Positions 49,724 to 63,178 of a stretch of DNA of 64,000 nucleotides are shown here, one piece after another. The DNA is from Ooceraea biroi. Lineage: Eukaryota > Arthropoda > Insecta > Hymenoptera > Formicidae. Under the pieces are notes generated by a model. It was not told the DNA's origin and did no database searches. It was given only the letters and a program-made list of their open reading frames with translations. Location of the stretch: NCBI RefSeq assembly GCF_003672135.1, contig NC_039510.1, positions 1,054,001 through 1,118,000 of the forward strand, in the 5' to 3' direction. Within the stretch, counting starts at the first letter, position 1. The number at the start of each line of letters is the position of its first letter. A program made the position numbers and the translations under genes.

Positions 49724-52700
49724 CAGCCCCAAAGTTGCCGGAAGTTACGCCCCCTAATCTTGCCCGAGGAAAATCTATGGCCCAAGAACTATTATCATTA
49801 TCCGCTTATTTTCACTTCTCCTAACTAAGTTTCCGGTCCCTTCCGATCCTCAGTTCCCCCTGCGTCCCCTCCGCGTATTTCATTAGAATAATGTAAGGGA
49901 TTAATTATCAGCCGAAGGCACACAGAAGGCGGATATCCGTTTGCACTTGGGGCGATTCACTCCTTCGGTCTTCCGATCGATTTCCACTTTGGCTCGCTTG
50001 CAATTTGTGAAATTGTTTCGCGGACTTAACAACGATCCGAAGAGCACGTCTTTTCTCCCATCCTCCCACCCTCGGACCAGCCTCCTAATTTGCATTGCCC
50101 GTAACGATCGGCTTTCGGTTTAGAGAAGTGCTTCTGTTCTGTTCTACGAAACAGCGTGCACATCCACCACAATGCGAATTGGTGAACGTATTATATAATA
50201 ATCTCGAATCGCTCAGAATAAATATATATCGACGAATTTCACAGCGAAAAGTGGTTGAAACATCGTTAAACAGCAGCTGACTCAATTCCCAACGTCCAGG
50301 AACTTGAAAGCGGAAAAGATAAACTGTCAGTCTCTGAGTCGGTTTCCCTTAAGCTGATTCTCGCTTAAGACGATCAAACTTCTTCCTATCTCTCTCTAAC
50401 TACGTCCAACGAACGAACCTAAGTTTCGCTAATTTTATGAGGCAGTTCAAAAAATTAATTAGCTCGGCAGCGAATCGAGCCACAACGTTCCCCGGATATT
50501 ATTCACTGCACAATTCCGAAACTGATTTCCATTATGCATATACAGTCCACGACACGACAAAATTATAATAATTACCGTGAAATTTCTCGTCGCACTTGCG
50601 AGCAATTATTTTCCAAATTAATTTATTATGAACGATTGCGCATTCAGGGAAATTACGATAAAAATGATTATTGCCTACGTATCGAGGGGACACGTTTGTT
50701 CCGCTTCATTAATGCAGGCGGACATGTCGCGCGTGTCAAGAATCGCGTGTTAGAGATGATATTCGGATTCTGTTATGCATGCGCCCACGTTGACAAAGCG
50801 TCAAGTGTCTTCGTGGTTTATCAGGCGGGGAGTATGATAATATGTTTATCATGCAATAACATATGCAACGCGCAGGGCACGCGGCGGTTACCGCGGCGAC
50901 AGTAGAAATTGAGTTAGGCGGGCTTTCGCGTCCTCCGAAAGCACATTTCATTAAGCATATCTATTTCCTCACGCGGCACGGTTTAATGCGCATGCCGCGT
51001 CCGTTAAACTCTCCCGTTTTAATAGAAACGCGAATTGCATAACCGAATACTGTTTCCTCGAACGTCACGGTGAGATTTCACGGCGATGTAGAAGCGAGGG
51101 ACCTCCGAAATATCGGAGGCACGCGATATTTCGTGATTAAGATCTTACACGAGTAACTGCGAGGGTGAACGCTCGAAATTTCACGCTCCTTGTGAAACGC
51201 GATATCGCGGAATTAGCTTAGGAGATAACTCCATTGCAATTCATACGGAATCGTTCCACGGAAGTCTCAACGACGATACACAAGCGCGACAAATTCATGA
51301 CAAATGTGCAGTGCGTGTTGCAGATGGATTTTTTCCTTTGCCTTTCGGGTTTCGCTGAATCGCCGGGTAAAATGTCGTTTCTGGTGCTCTTACGATCGAG
51401 TAATGCGCGACGATAAGGTTGGATCTATCACGATCGGGTTGCAAGGGGTCAGCGACAACACGGGTCCGCGTAAATAGCGGCCGCGATTCGCACAAGTGCT
51501 CGAGTGCTCCCTTCGTGTGTCGGTAGACGGCGATAAATCACGGTTCGCGGCAAACTACTCCCGTGGGAATCGTCGGAACTTACCGCCTTACATTCATTAC
51601 TTTCCCGGGGTCGTTTTGTACATCAGGCTTGCAAAGCAGATTGCCGCGTTGCTCGAAAACGACGCTCGGCGAGCGAGCATACAAGCGAGCACATAATATC
51701 CTCCTCAGACGGGATCGTGACTTTATATGGGTTTCCCGTGGAATAGTGATTTCTCATAAACACGCGACGACGTGTGACGGACCCTAACACGAGGAGAAGG
51801 AGGAGGAAGCTGCGCCGGGAGAACGGGACGCAGCTGCAGCGAAAGCTCGTAATGCCGAGTCGCAAAATGGACGTACAGGGAAAAGCCGCGCGAGACGATG
51901 CGATAAAGAGAGATAGACAGAAAGCGGACGAGAGGGAAAGACGCGGAGAAGACAAACTCCATTACGCAGCGCGAGAAAATAAGTTAACCATCCTAGACTG
52001 CCAATAGAGAGACCGGAGCGTGTCTGAGCAATTCGTCTTAGCTTGGCATTCGGCAGCTGCGCTTTTCGTATACCGAACGCCCCGAAGAAATATATGTATG
52101 CGACGATACACGCTTGGGCTTTCTATCCCGAGAGAGCTCCTCTTTTCCCGGGATTTTCGATGATAACCGCCGCAAGCTGCTGCGGGTTACGTGTGTAGCC
52201 GGTGGAGCCGGTGGCTAATAATTTTTTTCTGTGCGCTCATGTGGCGATTTGTTTGAGCCCCGTGACGATGGCGGAAATAGAAGCGCATGTGAACGTTGCA
52301 AATGCGGGGCACATCCGATTTCGGCTGAAATCGTACAGCTTACATCGATCGAAGTATCGCAAAACCTACATGAAGATATTCCACGTGGAAATATAACCGA
52401 AATGAGATATAAACGATTTGCACCGAAACGTTTATTGAGCACTATTGCATTTAATTGCGTAATGCTGATAAATTCTCAGTAGATTTAATATCCAAAATGT
52501 GTAACGTATCTGGTACATTTCGCAACGATTTAGCGGCGGTTGGATACTCAAGGGAAACCTCGCGGTCAGCTGAACGCACACTCAGCATCTCTTGTTTCAG
52601 CCCTCTGCCATACAAATGCGTGACGTCAACGAAGTTACAGAGCAGGCAATTCGTCGGGAAGTTGCGGAAGCTGTGTCTACCACTGAATTTCAAAGGCGAA

Positions 52701-53944
52701 CCCGATGCAATAAATAAAGTTGCACGCTGAGCGAGTTATACTGCGTGACGCCGTGAAATTCTGAAATCCTCTGTGGAAGTTCTCGATATTGTCACCGTGC
52801 CCAAAGCCCGATCTGCCCGATACGTGGAATGCTCGCCATTGACACTCGTAAATCGAACGTAGCCGAGCTCTTTTAAGTAGAGTACGCGCGTATTGTTTCG
52901 TGCCTTCCACTCCGCAGGAGAGAAATACTGCGTCTGCTGGTTCGTTCTGTCGAACTCGTTATTATCAGTACATTTCGTTCATTATATCCTTGATAGCGAC
53001 AATGGTAAGAATTACGAATAACGTACAACATCCGATTCGCACGTTTTACTCGTTCATCATAAATAATAGATAACGAAGTTAAATGCGCGATTTAACGATC
53101 AGTCATCGGGCTGAGTAACGACGATGTAATGCGTGCATCTTCCGCTGATGAAACGTGTCTGTTACAAACAGTTAAATTCTTTTAATGATACGAAGAGACC
53201 GAGCACGCATAACCGGAATGACGACTTCATGCTTTACGAGGACAGGGACGATCGTAAATTAAGGTCGCGGTAAATCGTAAAGAACTCGGACGAATTTGTT
53301 CCAAGTTTCACGAGTGCACCTGATCGAAATACGGATTGCAGCTAGATTAATAGGAACGGTTAAACTTTGACTTGGCGATCTTCCTCAACGTTTCGACTAC
53401 GAGATATACCTTAAAAAAGAAATAATGTATATGGAATGAGATGAAAATGAAATAAAATGAAGTGAAGTTTGATTTCTGATGCTTTATTCGAGCAGCGTTA
53501 ACGTTCAGCCAACTTTCGAGTCTGTTAGACTATAATGTAGTTACGAACTTAATAACTGTACACTCCAGAGCGACCTCAGCTCACGTTTCCTTTTTCTTCG
53601 AAAGGTCCTTTTTCTGAAGCCAAGCTTCGCGGAAAAGGATTAAACACAAATCAAATTTATAACCGCTATCGCGCAACGGCAGTAATTTTCCTTTCACGGA
53701 ATTATACAGAAAAATAAATCGCAAATGTATCATGATAACCTATTTAAATAATTAACAATTTTTCATATTTATGAAAAAGATAAATTTACTAAAAGCATTT
53801 TTATATGTGTGCATACTTATGCAAATGTGATGTATTATAAATAGAAAAAATAAATAAATTGCACCATAAATTGTTGTAAAAAGTAACAAATATAATTTTT
53901 AAAAACTGCAGTTTAATTAAATAAATAAAACAATTACATAGATA

Positions 53945-54115
53945 GAAATAAGAGAGCGTCGTTGATCTCGTAGTAAGAGCGTAGTAGGAGCGAGCAGTAG
54001 GTGAAGTCAGGCAGTACCAGAAGACCTCGCAGCCAGTAGATATGGTCGACGTGTGGTCAGTTGCCAGCGCGGTGGCGCACCGCCCGCGCTGGTACTCGCT
54101 GATTTCAGACAAAAC
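53945..54115. repeat. GC-rich insert in AT-rich DNA, possible retroposon
   Basis: A block of about 170 bp with much higher GC than both flanks. It has a hairpin near one end: CCAGCGCG at 54064-54071 pairs with CGCGCTGG at 54085-54092. A T-rich run follows at 54126-54136. The isolated composition suggests a short inserted element such as a SINE, but no pol III A or B box is clear. Confidence 0.35.
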
Positions 54116-57100
54116 TCCGTTGATTAAAATTTTTTTACAAATTAAATGGAATTAAATGAAAAAATTATATACATAATTTAATGCATGATTATTACTTCTA
54201 CAAAATATTTCCGGAAAATTTCGTGATTTAAAAGCTCGTCGCGTGGACCGTAGGATTACTGCACAGAAAAGATGGATGTCTTTTCTGTCCAATATTTCGA
54301 CACGAGCAGCGGGAAAACTGCATCGCCGAAAGCACTGCAATCCGCAAGCGGATTTGCGCTAAAATTTGCGGGACGATTACGGCTGCCGGGGGTGGCTTAT
54401 GAAATAGATCGGCCGCGTTGCTTAGCGCGACATATGGGACGCCTCTCGTCTCGCGAACATATGGACGAGGATAAACGCCGCTTTCGTACGATTCCGCGCA
54501 CGTTTCCCTTGGTTGAAGAGGGATAAAAAAGGATCGTGCCGCATTGAACGGGTCGACGAGATGCTTTTTTTCCTTTTTTAATTTTTCTTTTTTTCTCGCC
54601 CCGCATTACCAAGAGATGCGAAAGTGCAACTACTATAGCACACTGCGAAACGCTGTGCAACATATCGTCATCTCGGGACGGTCATCGCGACCGTGGCAGC
54701 CGATTCAAATGATGGTCGTGTCGACGAGTGATTTACGGTGCAACACACGGCCGGCCGGCTATCTCTTGACTGATTTTTACTTGGATAGCGGAAGCTGTGC
54801 TGTAACTCTCGTTCCGAGGTATAACGCGCGGGACGCACGCAGCCACCGATTTCGCGTTTGTCGCGTAAGAACGCGAATATGTAACGTGCATACGTCGACT
54901 TTCTTCGGGCGTATGAGTTATTTCGCCCGTTACGTTCAGAATAGTAACAAAACGACGCATAACCGCTGACATATTCTGAATATCACTGCTCTTGCGAACA
55001 ATATTCCGTTAAAACGCACTGAACTTTGGACATTTAATTCACACGGCCTTGTTAACATTGCGAACCACTGCGAAACTTTAATGAAAACGCACGCTCTGTC
55101 TGACACTTAATTTTCTTAAAGAGTTTCACGTTGTACGCGGACCGCGCTCCTTGAATGTAAGATTAGCAGTCTCGGTTCGTTTGTTTCATTATCTTTGCTG
55201 CAGTACTCGTATATGCATTTTTATAGAGCTACAAAGGCAGAGCCGTGTGTCGGGCTGTATTCGTCCGCCCAAGGGGGGATTAATATGATCTGTTGAAAGT
55301 ATATCGGATACTAGTATAAATAGCTGAGGGGCTCCTGTGGCTGAAGGCTACGCGCGAATCCTCTTATGGTTCAATTTACGACCGTAAGTGTATCGCAATG
55401 CTTGTCGTATGGCGCGATCCATTTATGCCGGAAATGCTCGCCGAGACGACGACGTATACTATATACGTTACGCAGATAGATGCGCGACGAGGAACACGTA
55501 CGTCCTCGGGTCCGATATAAATTCCGATCAGAAATATCCACTTTGCGGGGAAATTCGTTCGCGTGATTTATTCCACGGGTTTCCCCGCGAAGTGAAATAC
55601 CTATTTCAATTTGCGCGGACCGATATACGTCTCGGGTCTATATTATGGCGCTGATCGTGAGAATTTCGAATGGCACGTTAAAAAACACTCGTTCGACGCC
55701 ATACGGTGTAATTTGTGCATTCGCGTTCGGCGAATTCCCGATTAACTGGAGATAAAAACACGTTTATTCGAGCGCTCGTGCTTAATTTATTTTCCCGAGC
55801 GAAACAACGAATGCAACCGAGCATCGATATTGTAAACTAAATGTACAAATGATAAAGAGCCCCGCGTGATTCGCAGATTAATTGGCGGAAAATCTCGCAA
55901 GCATTTACGCAAGAACAAGGAAACTTTTAGGTATAATAAAGTGCACTCCAAAGAACCGTCGCCCCAAGAGGCGACTTGGGCGGGTAATGAGTCACAAAAA
56001 GGGGAAAACTCGCTACTCCGAACGCCATTAAATTTTAATCGCGAAACCGTCATCACTTTGTGCGCATTCTACATTTTGCATGGACCAGATAATGATCGTT
56101 TGTGTAAACCCCGGCGGGCTTGAAAATGCGACGTGTTTAAAGCAACATTGAAAAATTCATCATAGAGAATATTCCAAAGCTGGAACGTCACAACGGTAAT
56201 GTAGCTGCAAGGCCAGTTTTATTCATAATTGTGACTTCTTGCTTGCTCGTATCCTTCTGAGACACAAGGAATAATAATAATCTCAAAAAGAGATTTAACC
56301 GAGATGTCAGCCGAAACATAAATTCAAGATGTAGGCGACACGTCGTACACGGCACAACGAAACACAGCGGGATGTCGAATTTCGTTTTGCTGGGCTCAAG
56401 CGTCCCCAGGATCAATAGAGAATTTACCGCGGTCTATTGGAATTTTTCGCGGTGCTGTGCACGTGTGCTTTCCTTTCCGCCGACGCGGCGGTCGAAACGT
56501 CACGGAACATACGAAGAAGATCGAACGATCAGAGTACCTCGGACGCGGCATGATATTAAATGCAAGCAGCGCGTCGCGTACGTGATAGCCGCGCGCTCGT
56601 GCTCGTACTAAAAATTCAACGTGCACGCCATTGTCGTGATACTGATGTTGACGGTGAGCATTGTACGCACGGATGTACCCCGTGAAGCGGCATCCCCTGT
56701 AAATTAACAATATACCCGCGTTGCACCCAGCTCACGCGGCGCGCATTAATGCGCGGAGTCCCGTGGCGAAGGAAAATTGAGCCGAATGAATGCGATCGGG
56801 AGCAAAAGGCTTTTAATAAAAATGTTTCCGTAATGTATTTCCGATGCTGTCGATTCCGCCTCGGTGAGCGTTCGTTTAACCGCGTCGAAGCTCCATTCAC
56901 GCGCCGCAAAATTCCTGATCGGTCCGCGTGCCCGCGTAAAATCTATCCGTTATAAAACATGACGAATACTTATCCGCATTGAAGATGAAATATTTGACGC
57001 GTCTCTTTCACGTGTACTAGATAACACGCGCATCCGCGTAATCCGCGCGCAGCTGCACACAACGCGGGATCTGATCCGATCTGAAACAATGGATAATACC

Positions 57101-58030
57101 GGAATTATGCGCCGGCCACGCAAATATCCTCAGTAAGCTCAGGTTTAGATCCGGCTGATGTCTATGCTCGTCTCGTTGAAAGCCACAGAACCACTGGACG
57201 GCTAGAATCCTCGATTTACGCGTACGGACTGGAACTTTCGAGTTAAAAGACCCGGAAGACCCGTGGTGTGCTGCCGGTCTTTAGAGCCAAGGATGTAAAA
57301 GCGCAAACGATACCGGATGTGACGGTGCATGTGCAACCGTCCTTGCGCTCGTCGCCGAGTTGGGTCGAGCAATTATGTCGAGAGAAGAGAGACGAGATAA
57401 ATCGCAGCGAGAGCGGTATTTCCCGGAGAGACCGCGGGGACCGTTGTCTCCGAAGAAGTCGTTCCCGAGGGATCGATAGTAGGCATATTACCGGATTTCG
57501 AGTGCGAGAGTGGCTCAGTCGAAGTAAAGCGACGGTCAATCCCGACTCGTCAAGATCCGGCGATCTTTCACGGACTGTTTCTGACGCTTTTCTCTTCCTT
57601 CCCCATCTCCTGCTTTTTCTCTCTTTATTTGAGCGTCGCTTAGTTTCGTGACCGTCACTTCCCTCTTTCTCCCTTCCTCTCTCCCCCTCTCTCTCGAGCC
57701 GGCTTCCTAACATCGGGCACACGTCCGCCCTATTTATCTAAGCAGCCTGCACGGGGCAGAAAGCCCGCCATAAGATCCACCCGCACCCCCTTTGCCTCCT
57801 ACGACCCGCGCGGGAGTGCTGAAAGCCGATCCGAGCGTAACGCACGTCTCCGGGCGAGGAGAAGCGACTATCGGATCGGATAAAGTCACTTAAGGGGCGC
57901 CGTATCGCCTTTCTCTGCGAAAATACGAGGAAACCCTCGTCGCGTACCCGCCCCGTCGACCTGCGTTCTAATTCCCCCGCGACCTCGCTTGTTAACGGGC
58001 CGATGTATGTAGTTTATATAAAGTACATAT

Positions 58031-58053
58031 ACATGCGCGCGCGCGTGTGTATA
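58031..58053. repeat. Alternating CG/TG tract
   Basis: A (CG)n run followed by TG steps, another alternating purine-pyrimidine stretch. Confidence 0.85.
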
Positions 58054-58875
58054 CTGCCATGTATGTACGCCCGCGCATGCAGTCCATGCAGACTCCTGTT
58101 GGAAACGGATGAACCCAAGACACGGAAATTGAACGTTCATCATGGCGCCGAAAGATAAGCGTCCGATTATCTCGATTACCCGATAGATTGATTATCTCGA
58201 TTTGACATCGATCGATGAGAGAATCAACGGCTCTTCCTCGACGATGCTCCGTTCAGTATCAAGTTTTCAGACTGTTGAGATTGTATTTCACGCGCGGTGC
58301 GCAGGCAAAGCTGCGAGGCGATTACGATTAAAGCAAGTGTTTAAGGAGACGTGCAGCGGCGTGCACGAAGCGCAATTCTCTTTCCTCGTCGTTCGCGAAG
58401 CGGGTGGGCCCACGTCGAAGAGACATTGTTTTCCGTCATTTCTTGATTGGCGTCTGCGCGTGCAAAAAGTAAGCCAGTTTTCTTCGAGCGAAGCGACAAG
58501 CTGAGTTTCTATAGAATCGCCATCATCAGCGCAGCGATATGGATATTGCAGGAAAAACCGGATGCTCGTCAGATCGATAGTAACTCGAAGCGAGAGCAAG
58601 CACGTCGGCGAAGGAGATTAACGTAATTACTTACATCACCGATTTTCTCGCGCGGAACGTCGTCGTCGATAGAATAGAAACGCGATTCAATGATCGAAGC
58701 TCGCAGCTGTCTGACATGCGTCGCGATATGCAATTATTAATTCTCTATAACGTCGCGAGTTTCGGTATGCGTAAGTAATCCGAATAATCTTGGCTTACCG
58801 GATGCCCAGCGTGCGTGTAATATAACGTTAGCGGCTTGGAGAAAAGCGCAGTGTGAGATACAGAAGAATAGAGGC

Positions 58876-58954
58876 ACACAAAGAGAAAGATAGAGATAGA
58901 TAGAGAAAGTAAGAGAAAGAAAGAAAGAGATAGACAGAGACACAGAGATAGAGA
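58876..58954. repeat. Purine-rich GAAA/GATA/GACA repeat
   Basis: About 80 bp of degenerate GA-based tetramers and hexamers. Confidence 0.85.
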
Positions 58955-59223
58955 GCACGAGAGTGGTGTGGTAAACGATTTATTTGCATTCTACTTTCGT
59001 TTACAGAGTATTAACTGGGAGCTTTCGTTACAACGCTTCGGCACCGCCTGACCACACTGACCACACTCACGTTACGTGGGCACGTACGTCATCCGGTGTG
59101 CACGGTGTTCCATTTCGGCTCGATTATACGTACCTGAAACAGATAGAAATAACAATGTTCAAAATATATACGTAGAAATTTACGACTTCTGTACGGCATA
59201 CCGCGAACAACAACGCCGCGTGG

Positions 59224-59244
59224 TGCACACACACATACACACAC
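59224..59244. repeat. (CA)n microsatellite
   Basis: CA repeats with one AT interruption. Confidence 0.85.
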
Positions 59245-61047
59245 GGTTGAAGTTTTCCGTGAGTTTGACGTGCGCTAAGAAGCTGTAATCACCCGCGATT
59301 TCAGACGCGCATAACGCATCGTGACGCAAGATGAGGGATTACTGGAATTTTCGCGGGATGTGCGTACTTCACGTGGAATTTTCTATGGAGTTGTTTTATA
59401 TAGTAATGCTGACACATCGCGATAGCGTGTATTTTATAAGAAAAATATTAAAAATTCGTATCCCACAATTTGATAGTGCGAGCGATCGTACACCAACCAG
59501 AAATGTGAAATTAACGAAGAAACTGAAGTAGTACATAAAATTTCTTATCCTCGAGGTCACCATCACACCATGTACAAAATTTGTTATTCTAATAAAATTT
59601 GCATCGTATCGAAGAATCGGCATCGTATTCGTGTCTGTATGAAAAGTCAAAAATAGAAAATGATTTGCAAAGTTTGAAGATAACTTATTGATATTTCTGA
59701 TCAAATATTGCATCGGTGATTCCAACTGATGCACAATCCACATGCACATAGAAACATACACACTGTAGCGCTACAAGAAACTTCAGATGCAGGAACGCGT
59801 CAGCTCCGATTTTGCGGAGAAAGATGTATCGTGAATGTATGTCTGGCATGAGAGATATAACGTACGATAGTTTAATTCTATTGCGTCGCATAATAGAGAG
59901 CGAAGAAAAAGGGATTGGAAGAGTCGAGGAGATGGGATTTCTCATGGGAGATGTACGAAGAACACGTAAAAATGTCGCGATTTGATGGATCGCAACGGCG
60001 CCGTGGGCGCCACTCCGAAACTGCCATTATGAAGCATTCGAAAGCACCGTTCCATTCCTATCTTTACGAGCGAATTATGCGGGACGGCGGAACCCGACTT
60101 TTATTCCGCTAAACGACGGCGTGAAACAATGTCCCAGCCGTCGCATAATCTAAAGAAATAAGCTATGCAAATTGGTTCACCTTAGATTTTTACGACAATA
60201 CCGGGCGGTAGAGATAGAGGCAATCGTTGTTATTACAAAACTCGGTGCTCTCGACGCGAAATGATATTGTTCGTCCTTCTTGGACGACTTTAACATCGCG
60301 TAACGAATTAAAACGAGATGACTTTTTCAGTTTTTTCTTGCGCATCGTTCCATGATTCATCGAAAAAGAAGCTCGGAGAGGCGAAATTACGAATGAAAAG
60401 TAGGACGCCAATTGTAAATGCAACGTGCGACGTCCAATTTTGTTTTTGCACCCCTCGGTCATATCGGAATGGTAGAGGCAAGAAGGAATATAAATTGCAT
60501 TCACGATTAATATGAGATTACACATTTTAAGACTAAATTTTTCAGGGGAAATTTAACGTGACGCGACAAAGAGCAGTCGTAAATCCATGAGAACTCATTA
60601 AAGTTACATTTGCGGGCTAAATTACGTAAGAATACGGAAATTACTATTCTAACGTAACGACCACGGGGTACTGTGTGCTCAAGAGATTTTACTTTTAACA
60701 GTTCTTCTTCGCGACTGGTTCTTGGCTTCTTGTCCATTTTCTTTCAAGGCGAGGACGGCTCTTACATCCTGCTTATCGTTCGCCGTAGGCTAATTGCGAT
60801 TCGAGGGGTAGGAAGAGAAAGAGGGGGAGGGGGTTATAGTAGATATCCATTAGAATTGTCGGTGCAATTACACGCTCGTAACGAACGTCGTCTGTTCCCC
60901 GCGATTGGCGGAAGGCGATTAAGCGACAAGAGAATTCATTAGTCACGGATTATCCCGAAACATGCGCGGTTTCCGCAAAATCGCTCCGTCCGCTTCCGGC
61001 AGGTTTTGGATCTCGCGTTGTCCATCGACGATGACTGACTGCTATTT

Positions 61048-61089
61048 GCTGCGCTTCTGCTTCTGCTGCTGCTGTTGCTACTGCTACTT
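61048..61089. repeat. (CTG)n-related trinucleotide repeat
   Basis: CTG, CTT and CTA triplets in tandem, degenerate. Confidence 0.8.
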
Positions 61090-61936
61090 CTGTCGCCGTT
61101 GCTACTACAATTACACCGTGATGTCGTCGTCATGCCGCCGGCGGAACAAGATTCCTAATTAGTCGATCGCTTATCGCGGAAAGCGAACTGGTCGTTCCGT
61201 GACGAGGGTATGACGAGGAACGTTTAACCTTAACTATCTGGTAGCTTCGAGGACGGATTGAAATTTAAGTCCCTCCACTCTGTTCCCTTTCCCGTCCCGG
61301 AAACTCTATTGCGATTATCGATCCGATTACGATCAAATTTATGTGACTCTGAAACACAGGCACTAGAATTAAACACCGTGAAGCACGTCTTGAATGGTAA
61401 CAATGAGACAATTAATGAGACAGTCAATCTCATGTGTATCTGTGATAATCACTCTTATCCTTCTCGGAGTAGGCTATTCTGTATTAACTTCTATTTTATA
61501 TGTAATATCTTATCCACTCTTAAAAAAGCCGTGTTAAATCAAATCGAAATCATTGTTGCCTCTTTTCCGCGACGCTGATTGGTTATCTCGATTCGCGTTG
61601 TGCGTTATGTTCAGTGTAGATTACCATCGCGCGGCTGTCTTCGCGTGGAGGATAACAATTTGGTAGAGTGTGATAATTGTGCATATAATAAATAATAGAT
61701 ATAAGATATTATTAACCAAATTCTTTTATTCTTGACCAAAACTGGCTTGTTAAATAGCACAGAACTCCTTGGGAAAGAAAAAAAATTTTAATGGCTAGAA
61801 CTTTTTCATTTATTGATTTAACGAATTTTAAATCATCGAGAACTCTAGGCAATATGCCAAATAATAATATAAATAGCACAGAACTCCTCGGAAAAAAACA
61901 TTTTAATGGCTAGAACTTTTTCATTTCTAAATCTAA

Positions 61937-61945
61937 AGGATTTTC
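61937..61945. repeat. Target-site duplication, left copy
   Basis: AGGATTTTC directly before the foldback, identical to 63170-63178. Confidence 0.9.
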
Positions 61946-63169
61946 ACCGGTGTAAACCTGGCACCTGACTTTAACGAAATGAAAATTTTCGGGCATATTT
62001 CGTTTGTACCTCGTTTGTACCTGTTTGTACCATCGTTCGTTTCGTTTGTACCTCAACAGTTTAAAAGTTATAAAGGGTCAAAAAATAGCCAGCACCCGAC
62101 TAAAAGATATCCGAATTTTAATAATGCCATTCGAAAGAGCATCGTTTGTACCTTCAGGAACCATCGTTTAAATCGTTTGTACCTCAACGGAACCGGAAGT
62201 ACAGGCTTTTCAAAAAATAGGTCCAAGAGGTATCTTCGTCAATTTTTGAGATATCGCAAAACGGCCAACGGCGGTCGAAAGAGCTCGGATAGCGCCTGTT
62301 TGTAACTCCGTTCAAATCGTTTGTACCTCAAAGGAACCGGAAGTACAGCATTTTCAAAGTAAAATAAATAGTTGTTCATACCTCCGTTGTTTGTAGAGAT
62401 ATCCGAAAATGCCCAACGCCATTCGAAGGAGCATAGTTTCTACTCGTTTGTACCTCCGTTCAAATCGTTTGTACCTCAAAGGGACCGGAAGTACAGGCTC
62501 TTCAAAAAACGTCCAAGAGGTACTTTCGCCAATTTTCGAGATATTCGAAAATGGCCAACGGCGGTCGAAAGAGCTCGTATAGCGCCTGTTTGTACCTCTT
62601 GGACGTTTTTTGAAGAGCCTGTACTTCCGGTCCCTTTGAGGTACAAACGATTTGAACGGAGGTACAAACGAGTAGAAACTATGCTCCTTCGAATGGCGTT
62701 GGGCATTTTCGGATATCTCTACAAACAACGGAGGTATGAACAACTATTTATTTTACTTTGAAAATGCTGTACTTCCGGTTCCTTTGAGGTACAAACTATT
62801 TGAACGGAGTTACAAACAGGCGCTATCCGAGCTCTTTCGACCGCCGTTGGCCGTTTTGCGATATCTCAAAAATTGACGAAGATACCTCTTGGACCTATTT
62901 TTTGAAAAGCCTGTACTTCCGGTTCCGTTGAGGTACAAACGATTTAAACGATGGTTCCTGAAGGTACAAACGATGCTCTTTCGAATGGCATTATTAAAAT
63001 TCGGATATCTTTTAGTCGGGTGCTGGCTATTTTTTGACCCTTTATAACTTTTAAACTGTTGAGGTACAAACGAAACGAACGATGGTACAAACAGGTACAA
63101 ACGAGGTACAAACGAAATATGCCCGAAAATTTTCATTTCGTTAAAGTCAGGTGCCAGGTTCACACCGGT
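61946..63169. mobile_element. Foldback transposon, 578-bp inverted arms, 9-bp TSD
   Basis: The element starts ACCGGTGTAAACCTGGCACC and ends in the matching inverted sequence. The left arm (61946-62523) and right arm (62592-63169) align base for base with no gaps. I find two mismatches, 61954 versus 63161 and 62318 versus 62797. The spacer is 68 bp. The flanking AGGATTTTC (61937-61945 and 63170-63178) is a perfect 9-bp target-site duplication. Each arm contains diverged modules starting near 62043, 62174, 62318 and 62466, built around CGTTTGTACCTCAA. No transposase is encoded. Long inverted arms made of repeats plus a 9-bp duplication resemble the foldback (FB-type) and Mutator-like elements of insects; the superfamily is inferred only. 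Confidence 0.93.
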
Positions 63170-63178
63170 AGGATTTTC
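63170..63178. repeat. Target-site duplication, right copy
   Basis: AGGATTTTC directly after the foldback, identical to 61937-61945. Confidence 0.9.

Larger units (their letters stand above)
46114..53944. other. Noncoding intronic sequence, no gene recognised
   Basis: CpG-rich at about 46200-47060 and 51400-52000, AT-rich at 47650-47830. It holds two trinucleotide clusters, listed separately, and no supported gene or mobile element. Confidence 0.6.
54116..61752. other. Noncoding intronic sequence, no gene recognised
   Basis: CpG-rich at about 57240-57960. The longest frames (57243-57722 minus, 57268-57651 plus) overlap on opposite strands and show no domain. Small repeats are listed separately. 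Confidence 0.55.

Noticed and set aside
57243..57722. 159-codon minus-strand frame overlapping a 127-codon plus-strand frame
   Set aside because: Low-complexity Arg/Glu/Ser content from purine-rich simple sequence.
62354..62761. Two 129-codon frames on opposite strands with largely identical peptides
   Set aside because: They are mirror images produced by the foldback palindrome. Their repeated Phe-Val-Pro motif is just the TTTGTACC subrepeat translated.
61979..63163. Open frames of 108 and 117 codons at the two ends of the foldback
   Set aside because: Again the same arm sequence read on both strands; there is no domain and no codon signal beyond the subrepeats.
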